A stretch of DNA of 64,000 nt. It comes from Kryptolebias marmoratus. Taxonomy: Eukaryota; Chordata; Actinopteri; Cyprinodontiformes; Rivulidae. Below the pieces are notes generated by a model. That model did not search any database. It had not been told where the DNA came from and worked only from the letters and a program-made list of their open reading frames with translations. Of the stretch, positions 22,441-33,281 are shown piece after piece. The position numbers and the translations under genes were made by a program. The stretch spans positions 18,051,818 to 18,115,817 of the forward strand of contig NC_051450.1 in assembly GCF_001649575.2 (NCBI RefSeq). The letters are read 5' to 3'. Positions within the stretch are counted from its first letter, which is position 1. The number at the start of each line of letters is the position of its first letter.

Positions 22441-23680
22441 TAAAGAGTTTGTTTTCATATGAATCTCTAATTAAAACTGTCTTTTTTATAGTCCATGTAT
22501 TTTTTGCATTTTATTATTCATCAACCCATAGACTCACAAACTGAAAGATAATTCGTGATTGACCTGATTTATTATTATTTTTATGATTAAAATGACTTGT
22601 TTTGCCACATTAACAGCTATTTTTATTAGGAGTGCTGCTCCATAATGATTTTAGACATGCAAACATTTTTTTGACCTTATTATTGTGGCATTTGAAATGT
22701 TTTCAACATTATTTTCAATATAATGAACTCAATATATAAAGTTTCAGTATGCATTATAATGTTGAGTCCATTTTAGATGACATGATGGATGAGGAAAGGG
22801 TGATTAAAACCCTAGCCAGTGAAACCATTTTTTTTACAAAAAACAAACTTGGATCTTGTGTTTAAATCCACCAAAAACACTGTCAAATATCCCAACAGAG
22901 AAAAACTGTTATTATGATTTATAAAAATACTCTCAGACGTTACATTCTTATGTAAATATTTCCGATTTGATCAACATAAAGAAAAGGTTGTGTGCAGAAA
23001 TATTAGAAAATTATAACTCCTCATTGATGCCATTTCTGTGACTGCGTACTTCTGATAATACATAAACAGTAATTTGTTCAACTAGATGTATTTACTGTTG
23101 AAACTTTTACAGAAAAGTGTGAAGGGAATGTTATTTCAGACATGAAGCCAACCCAGCCTGTCAGATTAATGAAAAGGAGTTTTCTGTCTAAGAGGGGCTC
23201 CAGCTGCCAGAAATGTTCTTTCAGTTTAGTTCAAAATGGTGCCGTATGGCCAGTATGAATCAACCATTACAATCTGTTGGAGGTCTCTTGTTTCTCTTTG
23301 AATTCTTGCTTTTAGAGGTGCTTACTTCTAGTCTCCGGTTTGTCTCCACCCTGACTGAAGTGCTTAGACGTTTACTTTCATCTTTTCCAAAGGCATGCCT
23401 CAAAGATGGGAAAAGGTGAAAGTAACTCCAGGGGTGAGGGAATGTTCAAAGCCGAAGTAAGAGAGCCTTTTTTTTCTTTCTTTCTTTCTTTTTTGCAGAG
23501 TAGTCTAAAATTCATGAAAACAAGCAGATGCTTCCTTCTTATAATACCATTTTGATGCTGAACAGGGAGGACTCTCCTGAGCTCACCGCCTCCATCAGCA
23601 GGCAGAGCAGCTCCTAAAAGAACTTGCCTGAGATATTTTTCTCAGGTATTCAGCTATGTCTTTTTTGATAAATTGAATAA
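22441..23680. other. AT-rich intergenic DNA without recognised genes
   Basis: Nothing beyond a TTTC-rich run (23469-23493) was noted. Confidence 0.5.
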
Positions 23681-23689
23681 TAAACCCAA

Positions 23690-24060
23690 GCCTTCCTCCT
23701 CCACATAACCCGGCCCAGTTCTGACTTCTGACCTCCAACCGGAGAGCCAATAATTGAAATTAATTAACTTGTCCAATGCGAGACAGAAACAATCAACGGA
23801 GCACCACTTCTCCTGTCAACAAAGCTCGTTTCTCACGAGAGGCATGAGCGGTGAGTTATTCCGGCCTTTTGTAGTTGACCGCTACAAGAGAGGTGCAGAG
23901 ATGATTGATGTCTATATTTCTAATAGAGCACCCTCTCTAATGAGCTTTTCTTCCATATTGCAGGCTCATTATAAAAACAGGATGTGTATTACTGGGATTA
24001 ATAAGAAGTGATAGCAGCCCTGTAATGTGCTTGATTATTATCATTATCATCCACAAGCAA
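23690..24060. other. Candidate conserved noncoding element
   Basis: Dense in homeodomain-type cores and balanced in base use: AATTAATTAA at 23758-23767, several TAAT/ATTA words, TAATGAGC and GGGATTAATAAG (Otx/Pitx-type GGGATTA). An incidental 85-codon ORF spans part of it. The texture resembles vertebrate developmental enhancers; conservation itself cannot be seen here. Confidence 0.35.
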
Positions 24061-24074
24061 TAATGTTTTTGGCC

Positions 24075-24200
24075 ATGTGTACATCTGTCTGTCTGTTAGC
24101 AAAATATCCTCTAAACCACTGCACATATTTTAATGAAACTGTCAGAAAGTAATCATTAGATGTAAATCTAAAAATGATTACCTTTTGGTTTTGGAGGTTG
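24075..24200 (+). repeat. Subunit-repeat fragment, copy F
   Basis: CTGTCTGTTAGCAAAATATC followed by AAACCACTG, TTTTAATGAAACT and CAGAAAGTAATCATTAGATG, then divergence. Confidence 0.7.
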
Positions 24201-24714
24201 TTGTCACCCTTGATGGGTTTTATCCTCCTGCTCTATAATATACAAAGCCACTGTTGTGTTGCAAATTCTTTCTTATTTTCTCATTCTCTGTGTGAAACCC
24301 CCCCCCTTTGATTTTTCACATTTTTTTCGGTTTCACTTGCAGACACAAATCAATGTTTCCCCGTAGCTCTGGAGATAAAAGTCCACTGTAGCGAGAAGCC
24401 CAATCACGATTTGCCGTGCACACCTGCTTAGAGCGCATCATGGTTCTCACAAATGAAAACTCAGACAGAAACAAGGGCTTTTCAGGCGGATCTTGTGAAT
24501 TTGTGGCGTTTATGAGCGAGATGACGGTGTGAGTGACTCTTGTGTGCTCAGATTGTGAGGATGCAGGCTTGTTGTGGAGAGGTCACCTTGAAACTCATGA
24601 TGGCATTGACAGAACAAGAGCTCCTGCTGAATTACTCTGATCCTGTGTGGCCAAAATAAGTTTATCTGCTTAATCTGAACTGTTGCACTGTTGACATATT
24701 ATCTGTTATGGTTG

Positions 24715-24960
24715 CAGTGAAAAAGTTGAGAAATTAGTGCTTTTTCAGCAGGTTAGGGTATGTATGCTCAGCTACCGCCACACCATTTAGCTCGATATTA
24801 TCAAATTGACTGACTGTGTTTTCAGGGGGTTGTGGAAGCCATGATAAATTTGGTTAATCAGTTGTAGATGTTGTGATTATTTTCTGATAGTTTTATTAAA
24901 ATATATCCAGTGGTTCATGAGATATTTTGCTAATGGTATAGATAAATTAACACTTGTACA
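24715..24960 (-). repeat. Subunit-repeat fragment, copy G (inverted)
   Basis: Contains CTCAGCTACCGCCACACCA, TTAGCTCGATATT, GTTAATCAGTTGTAGATG and CATGAGATATTTTGCTAATG in the inverted unit order. Confidence 0.68.
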
Positions 24961-26480
24961 GACATGGGCAAAAAAAACCTGTCACCCTGCCTGCTTGACA
25001 GGTGGTGACAATCTAAGGTTTTTATTAAGTCACATCTCATCTTTAATCCATAATTTGCTTTCAGTAGATTTTAATGCACATCAGATAGTTATTCCCTCAG
25101 AGATCTTTGTAGATTTTATGCACTTTGAATAAAGCCACATTTACACAAGTGACTTTATTTTTCTATCCATTTAGCCATGGGTACCTTTTGCCCACTCCAT
25201 CTCCACTTAAATTACTTTTTGCTGCTCAGAATTACTGACTGGGAATGAAATATCTTCCTCTTGCAGAGGCGAAAATCAGCACACAGCACTTTTTATTATA
25301 TTTTTTTTTTTTTACTGTGAATGGTGAACATTGCGCCCAGCAGTCCCATACATAATTGTTCTCTACGGCCTCACCCTCTCCGTTTTTGACGTTAATTAAT
25401 CTGAAGCAATCTCCAAACTGTCCATGGGGGCCAAGACCTCACGCCTCCAAACCTTCAAGTCCCATGATTGAATTTCAGAGTTCATCTCTCCAACCCCTAA
25501 CTTTGCCACTTTGCTAATGGTGATCGTTGAGGAAAAAAAAAAAAAAAAAATGGGGGAAAAAAACAGCACTAAGAAAGAGGGAAACTTTCACCATCAGCCA
25601 TATTCCTTCTGCTATCCATCATGGACCATAGAGGGGAGGACAAAGACAAATACAGCCAGCCAGAATCTGGACAGAAAGCGAGAAAGATGACGCCGTGGAC
25701 TCTGAAGCTGCACTTTATTATCTCATTCTGTCCGTTCATTCACTTCTTTTTGGATGGACTCTGCCCTAAAACCACTACATCATATATACATCCACTGTAG
25801 CAGGCTGAAGACCAAAGAAAAGATGAAATAAACTTTCATAAAGATGTTGTAGAAAGATGGACAGTAAGTTTGAATCCTGATTAAAAGTAATTTTAAGGTC
25901 GACCCAGCACTGAAAACTAGGTAGAGAAAAGGGATGGATGGATGGATGTGCTGATCAGGAAGATTGATATATTCAGCAACTTTAGGACCAACTAACATGA
26001 TACACATGGTCCATCTATGTAATTCAACAAACTATATCAAGCAAAAGTTGTTGTTTTTTATTATTAGCTAATGCATTAAAGACATCAAAGAAAGATTTGT
26101 TTTATAAGCCTGAAAAAAAAAGAAAAAACAGGTCTTGATATCTCTGTACTCTGTTGTCTGTGACTGATGTCACGGCTGAGAAAGTACCAACTATTGATAC
26201 TGTTTGACAGAACATCACTTTGTCAAGGCTTCAGTTTTGTCCAGGCTCATTTCTCCATCTGCTTTCCTTTTTTCTTCCTTCCTACTGCAGGTGGAGAGCT
26301 GGATGGGAGTTCTCTGAGCGACCAGGTGAGGGCGACATGTCTCTAGTTGTGAACAATTAGTCTCAGCTGAAGCTCATTTGCTCTGATTATTACACCTGCT
26401 GCTTAAGGCTAAGCTGAGACACCATTCTTTGGTAGATTGCTGAACATCACTCAGTGAAGTTTAGCCTTCAGCCCTTCTGT
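24961..26480. other. Intergenic DNA with low-complexity tracts
   Basis: Contains an 18-base A run near 25532-25549 and a GGAT run at 25934-25948. A bracketed segment at 26291-26325 (CTGCAG before, GTGAGG after) resembles a micro-exon but has no other support. Confidence 0.45.
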
Positions 26481-26481
26481 T

Positions 26482-26660
26482 CAGTGATGGGACTTTAGAC
26501 TCTTTTGGCTCAGCTCACCAAAAGGAAACTGCTGTTGAACAGCTTTTCCTTGAGTACTTCTTGAGAAGAGCAGGCTCTTTGTTCTCGAACAGCTCCTTTT
26601 AAAGAGCCGGTTCTCAAAGGGCTGGCTCTCGGCGTACGCGCTCAGAGCTGTTCCACTAAT
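26482..26660. mobile_element. Probable hAT-type MITE fragment (GAGCCGGTTC type)
   Basis: It begins CAGTGATGGGACTTTAGACT and continues with GGCTCAGCTCACCAAAAGGA and AAAGAGCCGGTTCTC, words typical of a widespread fish hAT-like nonautonomous repeat. The right terminus was not found. Confidence 0.4.
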
Positions 26661-27039
26661 GTAAATGGTCAGTCTGGATTCTTTGTGAAGCTCTAAGAAA
26701 AGAACGATACTCGCCTGTAAATTTAACCTGTGTTCCTCTTGTAGTTAGCTTGATGACTCCCGCATTTCCTCATGGACAGACTGTGGCTTCTTTTGCCTTC
26801 AAGAAATCATCTACCTCCTACTTTTAAAAAGTAGCAGGTAATCTTTTTGAATAGCTTTGCCAAGAAAATCTCACAAATTACATCAATTTGCTTTACAGTC
26901 AAAGCCACCTCCAAAGCACTGTTTCAACTTCCTGCTCTCTTTAACATAAAACTATTAAATCTTCATTTGTGTGTTGTCTGTTACCAGCAAAATTGGGTCT
27001 TGAACTGGTTATCCACTAATCATGACACTTCAAAAATGG

Positions 27040-27180
27040 CCAGATTATCCCTTTTTAATTTGGGATGGCTTGGCCCAGGGAGAATGTTTTTCATTTGGAA
27101 GGTTGTGGGTTCAATCCTCAGCCCCTGCAGCGTGCCAATGTATTTTTTGGCAAAACACTAGCGCCTCTTGTAGTTTCTTT
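27040..27180 (+). repeat. Degraded SINE-like tRNA-derived fragment
   Basis: GGAAGGTTGTGGGTTCAATC resembles a Pol III B box region and is followed by a diverged GGCAAAACACTAGCGCC (compare GGCAAGACACT of fish elements). It is related in layout to 62585-62755. Confidence 0.4.
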
Positions 27181-28595
27181 TGATGTTGTTTTTTGGTACA
27201 TGAGTGAAAATTCAGAAATGCTGTGTATATACTATAACACGTAGAATGTATAAAATAGAAATCACTGCTGTAAAATTGTGTGAAAAGTGAATGGAAAACA
27301 TTTTAAGAAAAATTGAGAGGTTAATAAGGCACTGTGTGTGTGGATTATTTACAATTTAATTTTTCTTAGTGCGTTTATGGGTAATTTTCTTGGAAATTTT
27401 ACCTTTGGTGACAGAAATGAGAAACATTTTTATATAAAGTAGTGGCTGTTTTTATTGAACCCTGGAACAACACTAAAGAATAGAACAATAAAAGTTGTAC
27501 ATTTTGGCTGCTAGGTCTTTTTCTTTCCACTCTTCACACACTGAATACAGCAAACCAGATTTGGTTCAGAATCCGTAGCAGTATGAACTTGCTGTGATCA
27601 GCCACCAGTTGCTCACGTTCTCCCGATTATTTGAATACCCACACTGCCGAGCTGTTTCTAGAGATCTGTCACCACAACCTGATCCCAGATAAAAAGCAGA
27701 AAATGTTTCAAAGGCATTAAATGATAGCATTATTACAAATCCTATAACGAGTAAGTGAGCATCCAACTCAAACTTAAAGATCTAAACGGTTTTGCGGAGA
27801 GTGACACTAACAGAAAAGCTCTGTCCAACGTCCCACTTCCTCTGACAGTCTAACAGATATGGTCGTCATTGTTCAATCTGTCTTTCTGTGAAGCACGGCT
27901 GAGGAAGTAGACTTCGAGGAGTCCTGGCAGTACAAGGTCCTGGACACTGCTGCTGCTGCAGGGCATGGTAAGGCTGAGTAAGCCTGAGAAATCACACAGC
28001 GTTGGCCTCACTGCAGCATGGAATGGCTCATTGCGTCTGCAGGTACGCAGCTCAGAGTGAGGGATGACTGCAGTCTTTCACAGTTGGCCGGCTCTTCCTT
28101 TTCACCCTCATTTTCATTTCATAGTCACGCCTTCACCCTCCCCGCTCTCTTTAAACTCCTGCTCACCTCACCTGGACCCTCACTTCAACCTGAGTCAGTC
28201 AAACGGGGGGTCGTTCATTTACAACCGTGCGAGAACATTTTACCCGTAACATGTGAAAATATTGTGTTCATGTGTCACTATATTTTCCACGTCCCCTTTG
28301 CTGGTTGGTTAGCCGGCTGTGTTTGTAAGGTCTTAGCTGACCCGGGACCTGATATGGCAGAAAAACAACAAGACAGATGGCCTGTTTGACAGAGGAAATA
28401 TGGGGTCTTGGCCACAGTCAGCTGAGGTTTGGCACCAAAGCAGTGAATGTGGCTGGCTGTTTAGTATCTCCTCCCTTTGTCACTGTTTGCAGTCACTCAT
28501 AACATTTGTGTAAATTATTACAAATACTAACATAAAGCAAATAAAACAAAAAATGACTCTGAAAAAGCAGCAAGATGAATCATGAATCATCTTAA
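27181..28595. other. Intergenic DNA without supported genes
   Basis: The longest open frame (28018-28389) has no splice support or recognisable motif and is regarded as chance. Confidence 0.5.
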
Positions 28596-28598
28596 ATT

Positions 28599-28628
28599 TT
28601 TCACCTGGTCTTGTTTGACCAGGTGAAA
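28599..28628. repeat. Perfect hairpin, 12-bp arms, 6-base loop
   Basis: TTTCACCTGGTC (28599-28610), loop TTGTTT, GACCAGGTGAAA (28617-28628). It sits at the left edge of a MITE family 1 copy. Confidence 0.95.
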
Positions 28629-29238
28629 TGTAGAAAAATGCGTAAATTAATATCTTCCCCATGGTAGATATTTAGCTCTTTGAACAAATTCAGTTTATAA
28701 AAACTCAGTTTAATTCTGACCAGACTGACAAGCTAATGGCTAGTCTGCACCAAGCCAAGACCAAAGTGGATTTGTGCCATTTTAAAATGACTCCAATATC
28801 ATACAAACACATTTTTGTAAACCTTTAAACCATCATTGATTTTGCACTAAATGGTTATTCCAGCAGAAATATAATACCCCTGATGGAAAAGTTCCAGGCT
28901 TAATAAAAACTGCTGCTGTTATTTGCACAAAAACCTTCAAATTCTATGTAAATAATCATGTAACACAAATTTATATATACATACACACAAATCTTAATTG
29001 AATCTTATTTTAAATTGATCTCATTTCATTGCCTATTTATTTTTATGTTGTGTTTTGAATTCTTCATTTCTTTGAGTTTCACTTGTGTTTAAAAGGTGCT
29101 TCAGCATATTTATATTTTTTAAGATGGCAGCAATCCACTTCAGTCTTGGCTCATCAGTTATGTCAAAACAGGTAAGATATTAATTGTTCATGACTTTTCC
29201 GCAAAACCCCACTTCAAAAGATCTGAACTATCCCTTTA
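28610..29238. mobile_element. MITE family 1, ~630-bp copy
   Basis: The left arm (GAAATGTAGAAAAATGCG, TTAATATCTTCC, TAGCTCTTTGAAC) pairs with the right arm at 29160-29238 (CAGGTAAGATATTAATTG, CCCCACTTCAAAAGATCTG), which ends CTATCCCTTTA. Internal words GTGGATTTG and GCAATCCACTTC extend the inverted symmetry inward. No coding potential. Confidence 0.6.
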
Positions 29239-30330
29239 TGTAAAAAGAAAAGATGATTTCCTGGGAATTTCTTGACATTTTCCTAATATCAAAAGAAGAA
29301 TTGCAGGCATCAGAAGTTACCGTCTCAGGCCTCCAATCATGAACTCTTACCAACAGTCATCCCTCACTGACTGGGATGGCTCGTTTAAAACACACCACGT
29401 TGTTTTCAACTGATGGGTTCTGCTTGCTGTGTGAAGCCTGACAACTGAAGCCCGGCTCTGAAGCTCGCCTGGCGCTCCTGTGGGTTTCACCACGAGAGAG
29501 TTTTAAACATCTATTGTAAAAGGGAGCAAGCCATGCAAAGTAAACGAAAGTGAAATTCAAATGATGCGAAGAGAAAAAGTTCTGGAGGTCACAGCAATTA
29601 GAAGAAATGAAACCACTCTTTATCGTTGATGTTCTAGTCCAGAGTGAGTTCATTGTGTTGCTGCTCAGTTCGTACATTCTTTTAGCTCTTGTGGCATGGT
29701 CTTTCAAGCTGCTTCTGACCATCCACACATCTTCATTCAACCTGTTTTAATCCACAGCCGATCTGCCCCCCCTTCAACCACAAGAGAAAGGAAAAGGTTA
29801 CCCACGCATTTCCCAGAGTTACACAGAGGCCACTTGAAATGTAAATCTCAGCTTTACTTCCCCCATGTGGGTAGCAACATTTTTATGAAAATGACTTGAT
29901 TTGAATATAGATGTGGGTACACAGGAGCCGGGGCATTCGCAGAGGCACGGGCCTGTTTAACATAGAGCCATATTAACAAGCTGCTGGTGACTCCAGCTCG
30001 TGTCCGTCAAAGAGACAGGCTCACGCTGTCTGTCAGAGCCCTGAAGCTGATACTAAGGGCTTTTGGAGATTAATAACAAAGCATTTATTTCAGGGCATTC
30101 AGTCACTAGACAATAACTGAACTGGGGATATATCACTATTAGAATACGTAAAGTCATAATAACCCAACACTGCTCTTCTCTTCTCCTTCTGTCTCATGAG
30201 ATTATATCTGACATGGTAAATATTTGCATTTGTAAATGAATAAGAGTGGCTTTTGACTGCCAAGACTTCATCCAGAACAATGGACAGCTGGATTCCTGTG
30301 GACAGCCCAGTGATTAAAGTCAAATATGCT
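29239..30330. other. Intergenic DNA with a possible conserved block
   Basis: Most is unremarkable. Bases 29925-30095 are GC-balanced and have enhancer-like texture (TAACATAGAGCCATATTAAC, GGAGATTAATAAC), but conservation cannot be judged. Confidence 0.35.
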
Positions 30331-30688
30331 TAAAAATGATTGCTGGGATCCTTTGAAGTGGGGTTCTGTAGAAATGTTATGAACAATTATTATCTTACCT
30401 GTTGTAGATGGCTCTTTTAACGAACCTCAGTTTGGAGGAATGGAGTTTAAATCTGACCGGACTGATGAGCTAACAGCTAATCTGAACTGGAGCAGGACTA
30501 AAGTGGATTGCAGCCCTCTTAAAACAACTCAAATTTCAAAATTCTTTGTACTTTTTCACCAACACTATTTCATAAACCTTTACTTTGCCATCAGTTTTCT
30601 ATGACATGGTCATTTACAAAAAATTCTCATGTTATTTGCAGCGCTTGTAGCACTTCTGGTTTAGCCTGGGGCACTTCCTGCAGAAATA

Positions 30689-30729
30689 TAATAATAATAA
30701 GAAGAAGAAGAAGAATAAGAATAATAAAA
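30689..30729. repeat. ATA/GAA-rich simple repeat
   Basis: (ATA)n passing into (GAA)n and back to AATAA. Confidence 0.85.
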
Positions 30730-30799
30730 ACCAAGAAAACTGGAAAACCAAGTGCAGTTCTTCAGAAAACCTCCAGATACCAACTTACATGAAAAAAAA

Positions 30800-31030
30800 C
30801 TGCTTATGGCATTTGTTTTAAACCATAATTGTAACAATTGTTACAGATACTAAGAACAGTTGTCTAAAATTAATAAAAATAGGATTGTAGTTGCTAATAC
30901 AGTTTGTGTTGTGTTTCACATGTTTTAGTAAAGTTTGTACTTAGACCAGGAATAGATCTAGTCACAAGGCTATTCCGCTATCATTTTATGGGTCGGAAGC
31001 TAAAAAAAATCGCAAATCACTGCATTAATG
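30800..31030. mobile_element. Degraded relative of the hAT element at 37319-37647
   Basis: Shares in order CATAATTGTAACA, TTTGTGTTGTGTTTCACAT, the block before TATGGGTCGGAAGCTAAAAA (about 30986-31005) and a worn terminus ATCACTGCATT. Confidence 0.45.
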
Positions 31031-31139
31031 AAATGATTTCAAAACAGATATTGAAAACAGCAAAAGATGAGAAAGATCAGAGTGGGTGAGAGAGGGAGTC
31101 AAAAGTTACAGATGTCAAGAGGAAAGGAGAGCAGAGTGG

Positions 31140-31665
31140 CTGAATACTCAGGCCCCCACGGTGATCAGACGGACTCGGGGAGCAGTAAGCTGAATGGGAG
31201 ATGAAGACCTAAGAGTACGGGTGGGTGTGGTAGTTTGCAAAAGATCAAAAAGAAATCGGGCAGCAAGATTGTGAATGGCCTGAAAAGTGGGAGGCAGAAT
31301 TTTACATTCAATGTGAGATTTAACAGGAAGCCAATGGAGCTGCTGAAAAAAAAGGGGGGTGATGTGGTTAAAGGAGGGAGTTCTAGTTGTATTACATGCA
31401 GCAGAGTTCCGGACCAGCTGGAATTTATGAAGCAACTTTTGTGGAAGACCAAAGATAAAAGTGTTACAGTAATCCAGACAGGAAGTGACCAGGATATGGA
31501 CCAGAACACTCGTGTTGTTTGGTGTGAGGGATGAGCGGAGGCGGTTATTGTTCCAGAGATAGAAATATGCAGACCGAGTGCTGTTGAGGACGTCACCCGG
31601 GACGCTTAACCTGAGGGGAGGGAAGGACAATTGAATTTTCAATGGTAACAGAAAAACTGTCAAGC
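31140..31665 (-). mobile_element. L2-like LINE fragment (C-terminal end of reverse transcriptase ORF)
   Basis: The minus strand translation of 31663-31148 is open for 171 codons. It contains the segments VTSCLDYCNTFIFGLPQK, LVRNSAACNTTRTPSFNHIT and QQLHWLPVKSHIECKI, which recur in fish L2/Maui-type non-LTR retrotransposons downstream of the polymerase fingers. Only about 170 of the roughly 900-1000 residues expected of the family are present; the catalytic FADD-type region, the endonuclease and the 5' part are missing, as in a typical 5'-truncated insertion. It is a dead copy lying inside the nested region 30335-32040. Frame openness suggests moderate age. Confidence 0.85.
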
Positions 31666-32040
31666 TTAGCTAAAACGTTTTATTGTATATTTCTGTCAGA
31701 ATATCCATGCAATGAAAAATGTTTGTGCTATTATTAGTAGCAGCAATTTACTTTGGTTTCGGCCCCATTTGGACTAGCCTTCAGCTCATCAACTGGGTCA
31801 GAAATAAACTCAATTTCTCCAAACATAGACTGCATTTATCTAGACCTTCAACTGACCAGAATCTGGAAGTTGAAGCCAGAAAGGGACCAACTTTTCCTGT
31901 CAGCTGGTTCCAGTACAAGTTTTAAGTCAATGACACAAACATGCCTTGGTAAAACAGAGGTCGCTCAAAGAGCTATCTACAACAGGTAAGATATTAATTG
32001 TTCATAACCTTTTCCACTCTAAAACATTTGAACCTCCCTT

Positions 32041-32639
32041 TTAAAATGATTTAAAGTCCTCATTCTGCAATCGTTCTTATTGCTGGTGTGAAATTAAATT
32101 CTAGGTGCTGTTTTTCCCCCGCCCTGGTGAACCTCTGCTCATCTTTACTTCTGAGAGGTTCAACCTCTAAGATGCCAGTTTTATACCCAGTCCTCTTACT
32201 GATCTGTTGCCAATTAAACTAATTAGTTGCAGAATGCTCCTCCAGCAGTTTCTTAATTGTACCACTTTCTTTTACTGCCTTTTCTTGCCCCTTACCCAAC
32301 TTTTTGGAGATTTGCTGCTACCATCAAATTCATTACTACCACTTTTTTCCCCCCAAAAATGTACTTATTAGTTTCAGTATTTGATACATTTACTATGCTC
32401 CTTATTAGTATAAGGTTTATGAGATTTACAAATCATTTCATTCTGCTTTTATTAACATGTTACACAATTACCCAGCTTTGTCTGAACTGGGGTTGTGTTT
32501 TCAATCTCCCAAAGCCTGATGTGCAACTTTCCCGTTCTTGATATCTCAAAGCTGCATGCTGACCTCCCAGCCCAGCCCAGGTAAATTGATCCAATCTCAG
32601 CCGTTCCACTTGTTGCTCCAGAGTTTTCTGGTCCATATT
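32041..32639. other. AT-rich spacer before the CpG island
   Basis: No gene or repeat was recognised. Confidence 0.5.
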
Positions 32640-33281
32640 TTTTGTCTTCTCCTCCACCTGCAGGACAGCTGCGCGTCGCTGCCACGTCTCTCCTCGCCTC
32701 TATAGTGGACGCGCGAAAGTGGAGGGGGGGCGCAGTCCTCTGCCAACAAAACCCTGCTCCTGAGCTGCGCAGCTGTAAGTAGAGGCAGCTTTGTGGAGCC
32801 AGCAGCCACCTCCGCTCCTCTGGCTGCGTTTTCTGCGCACAAGCACAGGAAACTTTCGCGTTTTAAAGACGCCGCTGCCTTTTTTTTAAATCTTTTTTTT
32901 TTTAATTATTATTTTTATTTCGTCCCACAGCATTTAAGAGGGGAGGCAGTATCGTGCGTGGCGCAGCGCGACAGTCAGTGCGGTGTCCGGTTACAGCGAG
33001 CCGTGCGCCGAGGAGCCACCGGCGCACAGCGCTTCCCCCCGCGGGGCACAAATAGCACACCGGGCTCCGGAGGGACGAGCCAGAGCGCGCAGGAATTTCT
33101 GCAGGGAGACACAAGGAGTTTTTTTTTTAAATAGAGGTTGAATTTTCCAGAGACGCACCAGCACTGAGGATATTCCATGTTCAGCTCCTCTGTAATTCCT
33201 GCGCTACCTCACTCCTCTCACCGGGACAAGACACGCAGCTTCGCTCCCTGCTTCATGAACGGGACTTGGGCATCTCACCTG
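32640..33281 (+). promoter_or_regulatory. CpG-rich promoter / first-exon island of an unidentified + strand gene
   Basis: A sharp rise in GC and CpG (GACGCGCGAAAGTGG, GCGCAGCGCGACAG, GCCGTGCGCCGAGG) inside AT-rich DNA. It contains two donor-like sites: CAGCT|GTAAGT at about 32773 and a strong CTG|GTAAGAAT at 33282. The latter defines a + strand transcript. Mammalian synteny near TIMM21 makes neto1 a possible owner, which is only a guess. Confidence 0.55.
33177..33281 (+). CDS. Possible first coding exon of an unidentified gene
   Basis: An ATG at 33177 opens a 35-codon frame to the donor at 33282 in phase 0, starting MFSSSVIPALPHSSHRDKTR; a second in-frame ATG gives MNGTWASHL. The frame has no signal peptide or domain I recognise. 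The exon may equally be 5' UTR with translation starting in a later exon. No matching downstream exon was found in the remaining 30 kb, so a very long first intron is implied. Confidence 0.25.

Larger units (their letters stand above)
30335..32040. mobile_element. MITE family 1 copy split by nested insertions
   Basis: The left arm at 30335-30500 (CCTTTGAAGTGGGGTTCTG, CTTACCTGTTGTAGATGGCT) matches in inverted form the right arm at 31945-32035 (AAAGAGCTATCTACAACAGG, TAAGATATTAATTGTTCATA). The 1.4 kb between holds a hAT-like fragment and an L2-like LINE fragment, which explains the extra length over other copies. Confidence 0.5.

Noticed and set aside
23754..24011. 85-codon frame
   Set aside because: It lies in a homeodomain-site-rich block better read as regulatory DNA; no splice sites.
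26291..26325. Micro-exon-like segment between CTGCAG and GTGAGG
   Set aside because: No neighbouring exons in phase and no recognisable peptide.
28018..28389. 123-codon + strand frame
   Set aside because: No motif, splice context or promoter.
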